Shown here one piece after another: positions 46,323-58,043 of a stretch of 64,000 nt of DNA. Numbering within the stretch: the stretch's first letter is position 1; every line of letters starts with the position of its first letter. The notes under the pieces are model-generated. The model did not search any database. It worked only from the letters and a program-made list of their open reading frames with translations, and was not told the origin of the DNA. The position numbers were made by a program, and so were the translations under genes. The DNA comes from Pelargonium nanum. Taxonomy: Eukaryota; Streptophyta; Magnoliopsida; Geraniales; Geraniaceae. The stretch covers positions 30,863 through 94,862 of the forward strand of contig JAYMTF010000005.1 of NCBI GenBank assembly GCA_036897485.1. Direction: 5' to 3'.

Positions 46323-48714
46323 TAATTGTCACTCCATGAATAGTTGAAATAGAAAACAAAAACACACTCTCAAGTCACAAAAGTAAGCTCAACAGCAAAA
46401 AAATGAAACGAAAACTTCAATTTCGGCACAATCTCATCCAATTTTCACAGTGAGAGCTCAAAAAACTTACAGTGAAACCACAGGTGGTGCTGATGAAATT
46501 AGAGTGTAGCTCCCGAGTTCCAGAGCTCAAAAGAGGCGTTTTCAACGCTCCGAGACGACCGTTGAATTTCAAAAAGTGAAAGGAACGAAATTTCCTAATA
46601 TGTGGACGAAAGCTGTGTGGTAGTGATGACTCAGTCTCTGCGTCAAGGTTAGGTTTTTAGGGTTTTTTTTAGAAGAAGACAGAGGAAAAGGGATTTGGTG
46701 AGCGGGAGAGCAGTCGACGCACCAAATAAATAACCCTAATCGGCGCTTTATTTACCGAACATGCCCTTTTTGACTCATATCTGTCTGGACTATTTGTTTT
46801 TTTCTTTTACCAAAATTAAATTAAGTAATAAATATGGGTGAGAGAGTGGCATTGTTTTATAGCCACAAAAATTGTGGTACACCACCAAATACTTATTTTG
46901 TTTCTAGTAGCATACTAAAAAATCATTATAATTTTATTATTAAATACTCTATTTTCTTAAGGAAATTCTATTTCCTAATTTACCCACTCAAATTCAAATT
47001 CAAATTCTTGACATATATAGGAACTCTTGTTGAATGGAATAATTGTCTTGGTCTTGTCCATGGATTTGGTTTTAGTGGTTGTTTGGCAACACTTCTACTT
47101 GTTTCTTGAAACACTTATTGAAATGCTTATTTTTTTCTTTTTTTTGCGATTTACTGTACAAGAAAACCTCACACTCACAAATATAACTCACTCACACATA
47201 TACTATTACCCAACCCCATACCACGACCATGAGGGGTCTCGAACACGAGTCCTTGAGCTTGCACCCAAGCCCTACTACCACTTGGTCAAGTGGGCGGTGG
47301 TATAGAAGTGCTTATTGTTTGGTAACAAAAGCAAAATAATTTTTTTTTATATTAATTATATTAATATTTTATTATATCATCATTACAAAAGTGAGAAGGA
47401 GAACAATTACCTCTCTACTTATTCTTACATAAGTAAAAAAATTTAGCTTTTTTTTTTCACTTCTCCATCATTACAAAGTAGAGAGATCTTGTAGAGTAAA
47501 CTATTACCAACCAAAGAGACTATTGGGTTCCTCCGTCGAGGGTAGTCTGGGACTTATGGTGTGAGTATCGTAAAGCATGATTCTATCGAACGCTCGCTCA
47601 CACCCTAGCATTATGTAGGCCTACTAGTACTTAAAAGTTCGAGAGACATGTTACTACCTAACTAGAAGCATGTTGATGTGTTCTCGATAGCTGATTGGCA
47701 TATTACAATAAAATAACATAGATAAGATAAAAAATAATTACATGCCTGCAAAATTTTAATTAGAAACTAAAGATCATGCAATCCAAGTAAATGTCAATAT
47801 TTATTTTCATCTTAAGTACGTAATTACGTATATAAAAGCGAACCAAAAAAGAAAAAGCAAATGCACGTCCAGGATTTGGTAAATATTTTAAAATAATGTG
47901 GGATGATGAGAAAGAAAACAATGAGAATGGAAATTTAAAGTTTAAAATGATGTGGTGTGTGGAGCAAGCAAAGCATCATTATGGAAAAAACATAGTAGTA
48001 CATTGGTTGAGGGTTGGACTTTATTTAAATAATTGGGACGTTGCTTACTTTGTGCAAAGCCATATATTTGTATTATTATTTTTAGAATCATACTACACAC
48101 TATGGATTAGTTAATTTGTTTACCAATCATGCCTGTCATCATCATTATCATTGTAGCTCTTCTTTGTTTTTTTGAAGGGGCTCCTCTTTGGTTTATTAAA
48201 AGAAAAAAGTCATTGTTTTATGTTTTTGAATTCTTATTGCTTTTGCTTTACGGGCCACCGGGCTCATATATATTGAATTGTTTGGTCCGACCATTAAAAC
48301 AATAGTGATCGATTAGTCAAGCACCTCCATTCGGACTAATTAATTTTGCCTTGTTTCATTTAATTCCTCTCCATAATTTAGTGCGGGTCATGGGCCCAAA
48401 TCATGAAACCGCGTTAAGCGGTTTGGATCACAAACTCGACCCATTGGCGGATAATCCGCCCATGCATAGCCCTACTTGTAAATGCGGGCTACTATTAAGC
48501 AGATATGATCATATTTATTTGAATATGTATCTGATCTAACACCATTTTAATGAATCAATATCTGTAAGCAGATCGATAAACTCAAAAAGAGACCTAAAAG
48601 ATTCACAATTCACATCGCGAATCACAGTATTTATCAACCAAAAACAAGTCCGAGAAACCACACGTACCTTCCAAACCAAATCCTAAGCATTTGCTGTTCA
48701 CATACCATCCAAAA
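46323..48714. other. Region between WAP and the F-box gene
   Basis: WAP leader and promoter run to about 46740, with a CCCTAAT telo-box-like string near 46735. The rest is AT-rich with one SINE relic (47214-47305). The plus-strand frames 46834-47109, 47027-47305 and 47896-48114 have no recognisable domain and biased composition. I see no gene. Confidence 0.45.
47214..47305 (-). mobile_element. tRNA-derived SINE relic
   Basis: On the minus strand: A-box-like TGACCAAGTGGT (near 47278-47289) and B-box TGTTCGAGACC (47235-47245), followed by CCCTCATGG. This is the head of a tRNA-derived SINE. The body is not clear. Confidence 0.6.
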
Positions 48715-49864
48715 ATGGCGAAAAACCTTCCTCATAATGCAACCGCAACAATTCCACTAGAAGTGATAGTGTACGGAATCCTAACAAAACTGGACGTCAA
48801 GTCCCTCGTCCGCTTCCGCTCCGTCCACCGCCACTGGCAGTCCCTCCTCGACCACCCTTCCTTCGCCAAAGCCCATTCCGCTTCCAAAAAACTCCTCCTC
48901 ACCTACTTCGACCCCCTCCTCCGCCGCCACTTCTTCTTCTCCGCGCCTGTTCGCCTGTGCCGACCGCCTCGATTGGGCCCTCATGATTTTCGGATCACTC
49001 CCCCCCGCCGCCCCCCCCGAAGTCCTCGTCTGCCTCTACAACGACCTCCACACCTGCGTCTGCAACCCCAGCACACAACAAACAACCACCCTGCCACCGT
49101 CCAATTTACCGTTTGATCTGACCACTCACGTCGACTACATCGCCACTTGCGCCATCGGATACGAGCCACGCGCCGGGATACACAAAATCGTCCGGGCTTG
49201 CGCGTTCGCGGCGCGCCGCGGCAACGGCATTGTAGAGGGGCAGGTGTTGGAGGTGCTCGCGCTCGCCGGAGACGCGCCGGCGTGGAGAGCGGCGGAGTTG
49301 CCGGAGGGGCTGCGGCTGATGGTTGCGCGTGACTCGAAAGTCGGCGCGTGTGTTGTGAACGGTGCCGTGCACTTCAAGGCTGTCAACGAAGCGTCCCAAG
49401 AAAACGTGATCGTTGCATTTCATCTCGAAACTGAAGATTTTCATTTATTTGTGGCGCCAGAAATGAAGTCTTTTAAAAAGGCCTGTTTTTTCCAGATTGG
49501 AGGGAAATTGGGAATGTCAGGTGAATATCTTGATCGTTCAGCGACGAATTCATACGGATCGTTGGGGCGGCTTTGGAATGTGGCGTGGATACTGATAGAA
49601 TACGAGGAGAAGGGGGGGGGAAGAACCGGAATCATAGGGGTCAACAATAATGAGGATTGCAATGGAAGTGAACGATGGTGTAGACAAATGCATTGGACTG
49701 CAAGTAGGGAGGATCAAGTTAGTACCAGTAAGGTGCTGTTGAGTGATGGTAGGGAATTGGTGGTTTCCGGGTGGATCAATGGGCTCGAGGAAACCGGTAC
49801 TTTTATAGAATATGTGGAGACGTTGACAAAGATAAACAGATCACCCGTGGCCATCACGCCATAG
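48715..49864 (+). pseudogene. F-box protein gene with one apparent frameshift
   Basis: The ATG at 48715 opens a frame with an F-box near residues 12-55 (IPLEVIVYGILTKLDVKSLVRFRSVHRHWQSLLDHPSF). F-box proteins recruit targets to SCF ubiquitin ligases. After about 48910 the F-box frame turns into a Pro/Arg-rich read-through. The +1 frame takes over with a sensible F-box-associated region (LFACADRLDWALMIF, VLVCLYNDLHTCVCNPST, then YEPRAGIHKIVR, IVAFHLETEDF and LLSDGRELVVSGWI) to TAG at 49862-49864. A single-base change in the C-rich tract at about 48912-48930 joins both halves. GC is unusually high here, so a sequencing or assembly slip is as likely as a real mutation. No intron fits. The protein would be about 383 residues. 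Confidence 0.7.
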
Positions 49865-49961
49865 CTACAAGTTCGATCTTGCATCCATTTCTCAGTAGAT
49901 ACATAGCTCAATTCAAATATATTTCTGTTTTGCAAACCTATGTAATTTAAACTACTATTTA

Positions 49962-52900
49962 TTATAAACTGCTGGGCAAGAATTGAAATTGCAACATAAC
50001 CTCTTTTCGAACTTGGTCTCTTCTGATTTTTCCAGTAGTTGTGAGAGGAAATGGCTTAATCCTAAAGATGAACATTCTTGGTATCTTAAACCTGCAATGG
50101 ATAAAGTAGAATATTAGGTGCTATCTTAATATTCATACGAAAAGGAACAAGAGTATAAGTATCAACGGTAAATTACCGGGTTAAATTTTTCTGTTTGCAA
50201 AATATCTGTAGGATCTCACTTGACAAGAGTAGCTCTTCGTTCTTAGTAGAGTCTCCGAAACTTCTATCAGACCATTTCCAGTTATCTTTTATTCGGACAC
50301 AAGCAACAACCATCTCTGTAAGACGAGCATCTGGAATGCCCACAACAACAATACCATCGACTCCTGGATGTTGTAGAAGGATCGCTTCCACCTATACTAC
50401 CAAACAAACATTTTGAGAAAATCTGGAGACCACAAATCATTTAAGAGATAAACTGAGAAAAGAAAGGCTTAGTTTGTATTTCAGTGGATTATTTGTTCTT
50501 CACTCACCAAAGAATCGAGGAAATAAAATTCCATTTTTTCTTATCTCAGCTATCCTTCATAACTGAATAAGTTCTGTAAGTTAACTCTTATCTTATGCTT
50601 ACCTCTTCAGGGTAAACATTCTCTCCTCCACTTTTGATGCGGCCATTTGTTCGTCCAATGAGCCAGACATTCCCATGTTCATCAATGGACCCTATGTCAC
50701 CTGTGTCAAGCCAAGTTCCATCGCCAGAGTTTGATGCTTTTTCTGGCACTTGATCCCAGTATCTAAGCATGATATGTGACCCTCTAGTAAGAATTCGTCC
50801 AACATTTGAAGAACCATCTGCACATATCCTCAATTCTATGTGAGGTGCAGGCTTGCCAACACAAACCCCTTGTGGTTTATGAACTGATGAACTGGAATTT
50901 TCTTTACCAAGCATCTGATGGGGCTTAACATCAATTTCTGGTGTTGGATCATAGATAGTCATAAAGGTTAGTGACGAACACGTCTCTGTCATCCCTACAC
51001 AAATCAGGGAAAGAGGATAAAAAGAAACAATATTAGGAGACTAGAAACATCATTAATTACAAATTTCAATTACATCTCTGCATTTTATATTTGAATAACA
51101 TTCAAGACGTGGTTTCAACAGGCATAAATTAAAGAAATAAATCAAAAGCAGGATACATTTGGTTGGCCCAACTCCACTTTCTAAGTGATCATGAACTTAG
51201 TTTGTCTCTGAGTGTCATTTCATTGGTTGACCTTAAGCTTTACCCTTACCCAGATCATCCTCATCAAGCTTACTCATTTATGCTAGTAACCTCAAACTAG
51301 CTCACAACTTAACTGAACCAGCTCTTAAGCAGTAACCATGTACTGTATAGTATAATGTGTTCAAACTATGTGTGGCCAATGGAAATCATCCTCCTTGTGT
51401 TCTTTCCAAGTGTGCTCTAAGATGCTATGCTTGAGGTCTAATAAAATAATTATTTGTTCAGAATGTTTTACATCAAATATACTAGCAGTTGTAGAAACAG
51501 AGACTCACCATATGCCGAGACAAGCTTAGTTCTTGGGAAGAATTTGATAAAATCATTAATGAGCTCAACTGACAGACATCCACCTCCATTCAATATTTTC
51601 TTCACGCTTTCACTTCCTTTCCATGTTTCTCTTGCTCTGATGAAGGCAGAAAAGAAATTATGAACCAAGGAAATTGACCGCTATAGAACAAATGCACAAA
51701 ATCACTAGCATTAATGTGTATGTTATATCCCTGCAAATAAGTTAGATTTACTACACAGTAGCACTTGGATGATTTAAAAAACAGCAGACTGGGACGGTTA
51801 AACAGGTATTTTTTATAGGTAAAAACCATAAATTTATATGTTATGTGAAGAACAATTTAATATCTTATACGGGTTACCTTATTAAGGAAATTATATCTGC
51901 CATCATTGCAGGAACAGTGATAAAAGAAGTCACTTTGTATTTTTCTATAGTTTCAAGGGCTGACTTGGCATCAAACTTGGGTATCAACACGTGGCAAGCT
52001 CCAACCATTAGCATGGCCATTGCTGATGATAAACCACCAATGTGGCATAAAGGTGCAGTATGAAAATAGACCTGCAATAGCTCACACATTGAAGCAGTTA
52101 AAGATTACCCATTTCTTGAGTTATATGCTATATTTAATCTTTCTAACACTTGAAAATCTAAACTTGTCATTGCAAATGCCAAACCATGTTTGTTTTACTT
52201 CTCCTTCTTGCAACCATCTTATATCCTCTTGGGCAGAAAACAAAATGAAGAAGAAAATGCTTTATATCCTCACAGTTTTCTCATCTGACCCAATAAAACA
52301 GATAAACATATAAAGTGGGAAGGCGTACATCAGTCTCACCATAACCAGCTATGGCGATTTTTGCCAGGGATTGTATGATCAGAGCAGAATGGCTTATAGT
52401 AACTCCTTTTGGCCTTCCAGTGGTTCCTTAAGCCAAGGGAAATCAGAAGGATAGATATTTAAGATTCATGCTTCATTCAATGCTGAAGTGATTGTGTACA
52501 CTTTTTGTATTCAGATATAGGAATAGAGATTAGATATGTGCTGAAGCTTCCAAACAAAATACTAGATTGTGTACACTTTTTGTATTCCGATAACAAAATA
52601 CTGCCTTATCAGTCATCTTTTATTCAGGTAAAGAGTTTCTAGAACCATTTTTGTGACTGTCAAAAAGTCACTCCTAAATAATAGATGCTATGAAAATACA
52701 CCCTAATTTAAGTAAACTTAACCAAAAGTACGTAGAAAATACAGAGAAAAAGAGAAAGAAAATAAAAACTTGTACCTGAAGTAAAGCATATCATTACAGC
52801 CCCATCCGGTGCCCATGAATAATCCGTTGATAGAGAGCCAACAGAATGCTCCTTGAGAGCTTCAGCAGATAATACTAGCAAATAAAGGCAACAACAATAT

Positions 52901-54041
52901 TGGCAGTTCAATAGATGGAAATAGGCTTTTCATTCCAATGTCGTTGATATTGTCATATACAACATTTAAGTTTCTACAAAAATTACGTACCATTCCATTT
53001 ACTACTAAAACTTGCAGGGGAACCCAAGGAAACACACCACTGCAGAGAAGGCATACCATTATTCTGGAGCTCCAACAACCAGTTATTAGAACTCTCATCC
53101 ATCACCAACATTACTGGTCTCACAACCAACATTGCGAATCTCGCCTCTTCGAAACTCTGCAAATTAAGAAAATCATTGCTTGTAACACACGGCACAATCC
53201 ATTAGTCACTGAAACATCAAAAGCAACCGAACGAAAAACATCCGTAGATACAAGAGTTTTAATGATGCAAAATCACATCCGGATCTGTTACTTTTCAGTT
53301 TTCACAACAAACATACTAATTGATAAGTCCCAGTCGATATTTTTACAGTTTTACCCCATTAGTATGCCAGCAATCCAAATAACCATTTGCACAGGTTTAA
53401 TCACAATCCACGATACTTCTCCCTCTTTATCTGAATAATTTATCTAAATGCATACTCACCACCACAACATGTAGTTTACATTTACAAAGAGATTGATGGC
53501 CAAACATAAAACACATTTTTGATGCATTGTTCGTCAAGTTTCAGTCTCTCCTAACATCAATTATGGTTAAGATTCTCAAACGAGACAATTTTATGATAAT
53601 GGAACATCAACGATTCAATTCAACCATTAACATTTCCTTACCCATCTGTAATTCAGAGGAGCTACTATCCCGCCAACAAAAGCAACGGCTAGCAACCACT
53701 CCAAATACCAATCACTGAACCACAATTGAACAAACAAAAATTAAGCAAAATTAATTTATGCTTAATTTGGAGTAGCTTAAACATTTTAAGCCACAATTCA
53801 AATTGATTGATAAAAGACAAATTACATAATTAGTAGGAGACCTGTTGAATGCGCAAATGGCGACAACGTCTCCGGAGCGGAGGCCGATCCGTAGGAGTCC
53901 ATTCGCTAGGTTCATCACGCCTTGGACGAATTGCTGGCCGGTCTTTCGCTGGTCGCCGGAGATTGTGACTGGAGTGTGGCGGTGCTGAGTTGCGAGGCGG
54001 GTCAGGCACTGGCAGATGTGGCCCTGCGAGTAATTACCCAT
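49962..54041 (-). CDS. AAE14: o-succinylbenzoyl-CoA ligase, AAE14-like (phylloquinone pathway)
   Basis: Ten exons: 53842-54041, 53642-53714, 52991-53156, 52776-52874, 52329-52426, 51878-52071, 51509-51636, 50603-50994, 50177-50391 and 49962-50091. They give 564 residues (Arabidopsis AAE14, At1g30520, has about 560). It is an acyl-adenylate synthetase that activates o-succinylbenzoate with ATP and CoA in vitamin K1 synthesis. Motifs: P-loop CFTSGTTGRPKG split across exons 4 and 5, HIGGLSSAMAM, AYGMTETCSS (exons 7/8), LDTGDIGS, GRTNGRIKSGGENVYPEE, and the catalytic Lys in TTTGKIRRDQV. The C-terminus ends SSL, a weak peroxisomal targeting tripeptide also present in Arabidopsis. No classical plastid transit peptide precedes MGNYSQGH. 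It is convergent with the F-box gene, with only 97 bp between the stop codons. Confidence 0.96.
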
Positions 54042-54294
54042 TTTCGTGGAGGACAAATGTGGAAATGTGTCTTCTTCGTCTACTTCTGCTCTTTAGGATA
54101 TGGTTTGTGTTCGAAGAGATGAGCTACTGGTTTGAAAATTGAGAGTGCGGTTCTTATTTCAGACTTGGATAAAATGGCGATTTATTGGTTTGGTGACTTA
54201 AATTGTTAGGTCACGTGCAGGTGACGCTAGATTTCTCACTGCAGCTTGTGATTCGCGGGCAGGATTTCAAGTTATCACGTTGATATTAGGCCGG

Positions 54295-54340
54295 GCCAAT
54301 GATGGGTCAAATTTTAAGCCCATTAAACTCATATTGGGCC
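54295..54340 (-). promoter_or_regulatory. Site II-type motifs upstream of AAE14
   Basis: AGCCCA at 54317-54322, TGGGCC at 54335-54340 and a CCAAT string near 54295 lie 250-300 bp upstream of the AAE14 start. Repeated TGGGCY motifs are known in promoters of housekeeping and organelle-related plant genes. Confidence 0.35.
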
Positions 54341-56148
54341 AAGCCCTGATTTTCGTAAGATATGTAACCCAATAATGTTAGACTAACAGTTTTTTTATTA
54401 CACAAACTTTCATTCAATTACAAAATAGATGCAGACCAGCAATTTTGTACAAATAGTTATCGAACACTAACGTTGTTAATATTTTTTGTTCCGATATGCT
54501 TATGTCACAAAAGTTACGTGGCATTCCAATAGACAATTTTAGCTAACATTTCAAGTGACACATCAATTTCTTCTAACACGACATTTGACTAAGTATTGCC
54601 TATCTTTGACCATCATTGACCAACTTCGACTTCTTGTAAGTTTTCTTTTCACTCAAACATTCATTTGACCGTTTGGTTAATTTCAGACAAAGGCATTCCA
54701 CATGGTCAATGGTTATTCCAATTTTGCATATTAAGAAAACTTACGAGTCACTCTACATATTATTTAAAATTGGTATTATATTGTCACGATTTTTATTAAC
54801 ACTACTAGTGTTCATGACTTATTTGTGCAAAATTTATACTTCATGTTTTTTATTGCATAAAATTTTGTAAAATAATTTTATTTGTACATTTAATGTAAGT
54901 TCATGTATAAAGCTATTCGAAACTGTTTATGTCTCTTAAAATGATATAAATTTAAGTTTTGTTGGTCAAAGTTAGATAGAACTTTTGATTTCCATATTGC
55001 TATTGATCTGAATACTTGAATGTGAGTAAAATTTAGACTCAATTTTAGTTATCAATTATGTTTTTATAAAGTTGACAATGTAGATACTATTAAAAATAAT
55101 GTCGTATATATAATAATAAAATAAATCAGCATCACAAATTCAATTTGAACAGCTCACTTGTAAATGACAAGAATTGAATCACATACACAGTTTCAACTCA
55201 ACTGCAGCCTGAGCCTCTCATTTTCATGTAACACATGAAACAGCTCATTTAATGTTGAATTTATTCCATATATATTTGTTGTGATATATATAATACTTAT
55301 GACTTATCCATCCATCAATTCTCCAACCCACCCATTGATTCACAATTATGATTTATAAGCCAGCCAGCCAGCCAGCCAGCCATACATGATAAGGCCATAA
55401 TCCATAAAACCCCACAAACCACTAGGGCTCAAAAGCTCTATGGTCCCTCTCATCTCTAATCTCTATATTCTTATATAATATTCTCATAACACCACCACCC
55501 ACCATGTCTATTTTTCACCAACAACTTTACACATGCATGCATCAAAAGCTTGTATCACACTATTGTAAAGTGAATAACCAAATTCCCTCCACTCAAATAA
55601 ATCCTTAGACACCAAGTAACACCTAACTCGCCATCGTTTCTTATATGATTAAAACCATTTATACCAATTCTACGTCATCAAACAGTTCGAGTTTTTTAAA
55701 TTCTCTTTAAAATCTTAAGTTCGAGCTTAAGTTAAAAAAGAAGAGCTACCCATGTTGTAGAGCTCAACTGATAAGAAAAATATACTAAATATATTTATGT
55801 GATAATCACCATTTTTCAACATGAGTTGAGTTTAAAAAAAACAAAGGAGTAACTTTATTACACATGCAAGAAAATAGAATATAAATATACCATAGTAACT
55901 ATTTTATTCATAATTTTTTATTATAAAAAAACAGTGTTAAATTTGAAACAAATAGGGTGATTTAGTAAAAAAAAATGTTGATAGAAAAGTCTACCGACAG
56001 TCAAAAAGAAAGACAATGAAAAGAGAAATGAGGCGACAAGAAGTCATGAGTAATCAATTTGAGACAAGAAGAAGCAATAAACCACATGGTCCATGAAACG
56101 ACGCCGTGTGAACATCTTCATATCTCTCTCTTGAGTCTTGTCTTGTCT
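54341..56148. other. AT-rich intergenic stretch between AAE14 and the small membrane-protein gene
   Basis: No gene is visible. It includes a (CCAG)n microsatellite at about 55362-55382 and long AT-rich runs. The plus-strand frame 54673-54870 is hydrophobic but of AT-driven composition, with no supporting signals. Confidence 0.5.
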
Positions 56149-56149
56149 T

Positions 56150-56157
56150 TATATATA
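56150..56157 (+). promoter_or_regulatory. TATA box of the small membrane-protein gene
   Basis: TATATATA about 63 bp before the ATG at 56213, placing the expected transcript start near 56180 and giving a short leader of about 30 nt. A CT-rich stretch precedes it. Confidence 0.55.
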
Positions 56158-56212
56158 ATCTTTAAAGAAACATTCACTCCACGCTCCACAGCAACAAAGT
56201 GAGAGAAACCAT

Positions 56213-56647
56213 ATGCCTCCTACAACAATCGCCGCGGCGATTGCCGTATTCGTCATCGCCATTTCCGTCCGATCAACGGCCCGGGATCTCCGGCCGTCCG
56301 ATCACGGGCTCGAGTACCAGCCGAACGCGCCACCGCCCGGGAAGAAGTCTCCGCCGGAGATGAGGTCGTTCTTCGGACCGTCGCCGCCGGATTGGAGAAA
56401 TGTGCCGGCATTACCGAAGGCCGTAAACTCGAGCGAACCTCTGTGGTTGAACGCCAGAAGACGCGGCGGCGATCGGGTGAGGACGGTGCTAGTGGTGGCG
56501 AGTGTGGCGAGTGGGGTCGCAGGTGTGGCTTTGTTACTTGTTTCGGCTTTTATTTATTTATTTACATTTCGAAAACAGAATTCGTCTTCTTCTTCGTGTA
56601 CTAACGATAGTGATGATGGTAATAATACCAAAGAAGTGGTTGCTTAG
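56213..56647 (+). CDS. Small plant-specific secretory/membrane protein, function unknown
   Basis: A single exon of 144 residues, GC-rich against an AT-rich background, with a TATA box upstream and an AATAAA at 56675-56680. Residues 1-24 form a signal peptide (AAAIAVFVIAISVRSTA). The middle has RDLRPSDHGLEYQ, a Pro-rich stretch and PPEMRSFFGPSPPDW. A second hydrophobic helix lies near residues 91-117 (VLVVASVASGVAGVALLLVSAFIYLF), followed by a Ser/Asp/Asn-rich tail. So a type I single-pass protein with a short extracytoplasmic part of about 65 residues is likely. I recognise the general pattern as plant-conserved but know no function. A processed peptide from the RDLRPSDHGLEYQ region is conceivable but unproven. 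Confidence 0.75.
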   Translation: MPPTTIAAAIAVFVIAISVRSTARDLRPSDHGLEYQPNAPPPGKKSPPEMRSFFGPSPPDWRNVPALPKAVNSSEPLWLNARRRGGDRVRTVLVVASVASGVAGVALLLVSAFIYLFTFRKQNSSSSSCTNDSDDGNNTKEVVA

Positions 56648-56674
56648 TTGGTTTGCTTTGCATTTATTTTTGTA

Positions 56675-56680
56675 AATAAA
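56675..56680 (+). terminator. Poly(A) signal
   Basis: AATAAA 28 bp after the stop codon of the small membrane-protein gene. Confidence 0.5.
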
Positions 56681-57536
56681 CTAAATGAGGTTGTATATGT
56701 ATATTTTAAAATTATATATTGCACCAAAGATTTGTTACTTTAATTTCTACTTGCCTCTCTATTTATGTGTAAATTTTTTTTTTTTGTAACTTGAGATCTC
56801 AGAAAGAATTCAAAGTGGTATTAACCATTTGGCCCAACATGTCTTAATTGTTTAAGGTTACATTTACAAATGAAGTCTACTTTAGCTTTTGGATTATGTT
56901 GCAAGGCACGTTGTTACCATGGTAACGGTTAATTAATTATTACTTAATTAGCCACCTCACATAGTTGTATATAAATGCATATCTGGAAATCTAGGTGAGG
57001 ATAAGTTGGGTTTGGAGATGGCCTAGTTCGGAGGCAAGGTCGTTGACTTGAGTCTTGACATACGCACATGGCAGACCAAATACAATCATTAATTGATGCT
57101 TAATTAGATTATATGCATGATATAATTATAATCAGATTTATTGTGATTTTGTCCACAAATATAAACTGCATTATCGAATAAATCAAATAGAGTATAATCA
57201 TCTTGTTCTCCCCATGAATAACAAAACATGTAAATAAATCACATCTTAAAATTTTCTAACTACCACTCCTAACACTTACTGTAGCTATCAGTTGGATACT
57301 AATGTTCCAACTAACACTAACATGGGTATGATTTATTATATTGATGGATACAGCTTTAGTTGCTTATATGTGTGTCAATTGCAATAAATGGTAATGCAAT
57401 ACCACAAGTCATAAACTCTCTCTCTCTCTGACCACCACCAAACTAGTGGGTCAGCTCTTCTGGTCACGCTTCCACTTGCTTGGTCACCATATGTTATATA
57501 TATACAAGCCCGGCTATACGCTATAAGAGGGAGTTT

Positions 57537-57664
57537 ATTGGTTGAGACTCTCAGTCAATAAATCATGGTCATCGATTAACATTCATACCCATTCTAGTGA
57601 ATTTTAGGGGGCAGAACGGCATGGATCCATTTTCATTGCTTATTGGCTAAGAGTCTCAACCAAT
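57537..57664. mobile_element. 128-bp hairpin element (short MITE or foldback)
   Basis: The left arm ATTGGTTGAGACTCTCAG and the right arm, read in reverse complement, ATTGGTTGAGACTCTTAG match over about 24 bp with two differences, through CAATAA. The arms flank about 80 bp. No coding capacity. The element sits between the 3' ends of the small membrane-protein gene and AGD12. No clear target duplication was found. Confidence 0.6.
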
Positions 57665-58043
57665 TTATAATTGGTGAGATACTTGATACTCATATAGATA
57701 TATTCATGATCACTAGTCTCTTTGCCAAGTCCATAATGTTTGCTTTTGGAAAATAAACAAAAATAACCCAAGCCAGTGTTTAAAAGGAAATTGGGTTTTG
57801 CATGCAAAAGTCACCTTCTTTCTGATCATAAAAGTCATGATTGGCTGCAACATTTTGAAGTCACAACTGATTTGCACCAACTCCACTACAATGTACTTGT
57901 GGTCATGTATGAAAGAAAGAGTTTAAAAGAATTGAATATAAAGGCAATCAAGAACAAGGTGTTGTGCAATCCAGGCTGATAACATTGATTTATTTTACAT
58001 GCAAACAAGAAGAAAATTGGTTCCTCTCTCTCTCACTCACTCT

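Noticed and set aside
47027-48114. Plus-strand frames between WAP and the F-box gene
   Set aside because: Composition is driven by AT-rich sequence and a SINE relic; no splice-linked exons or domain.
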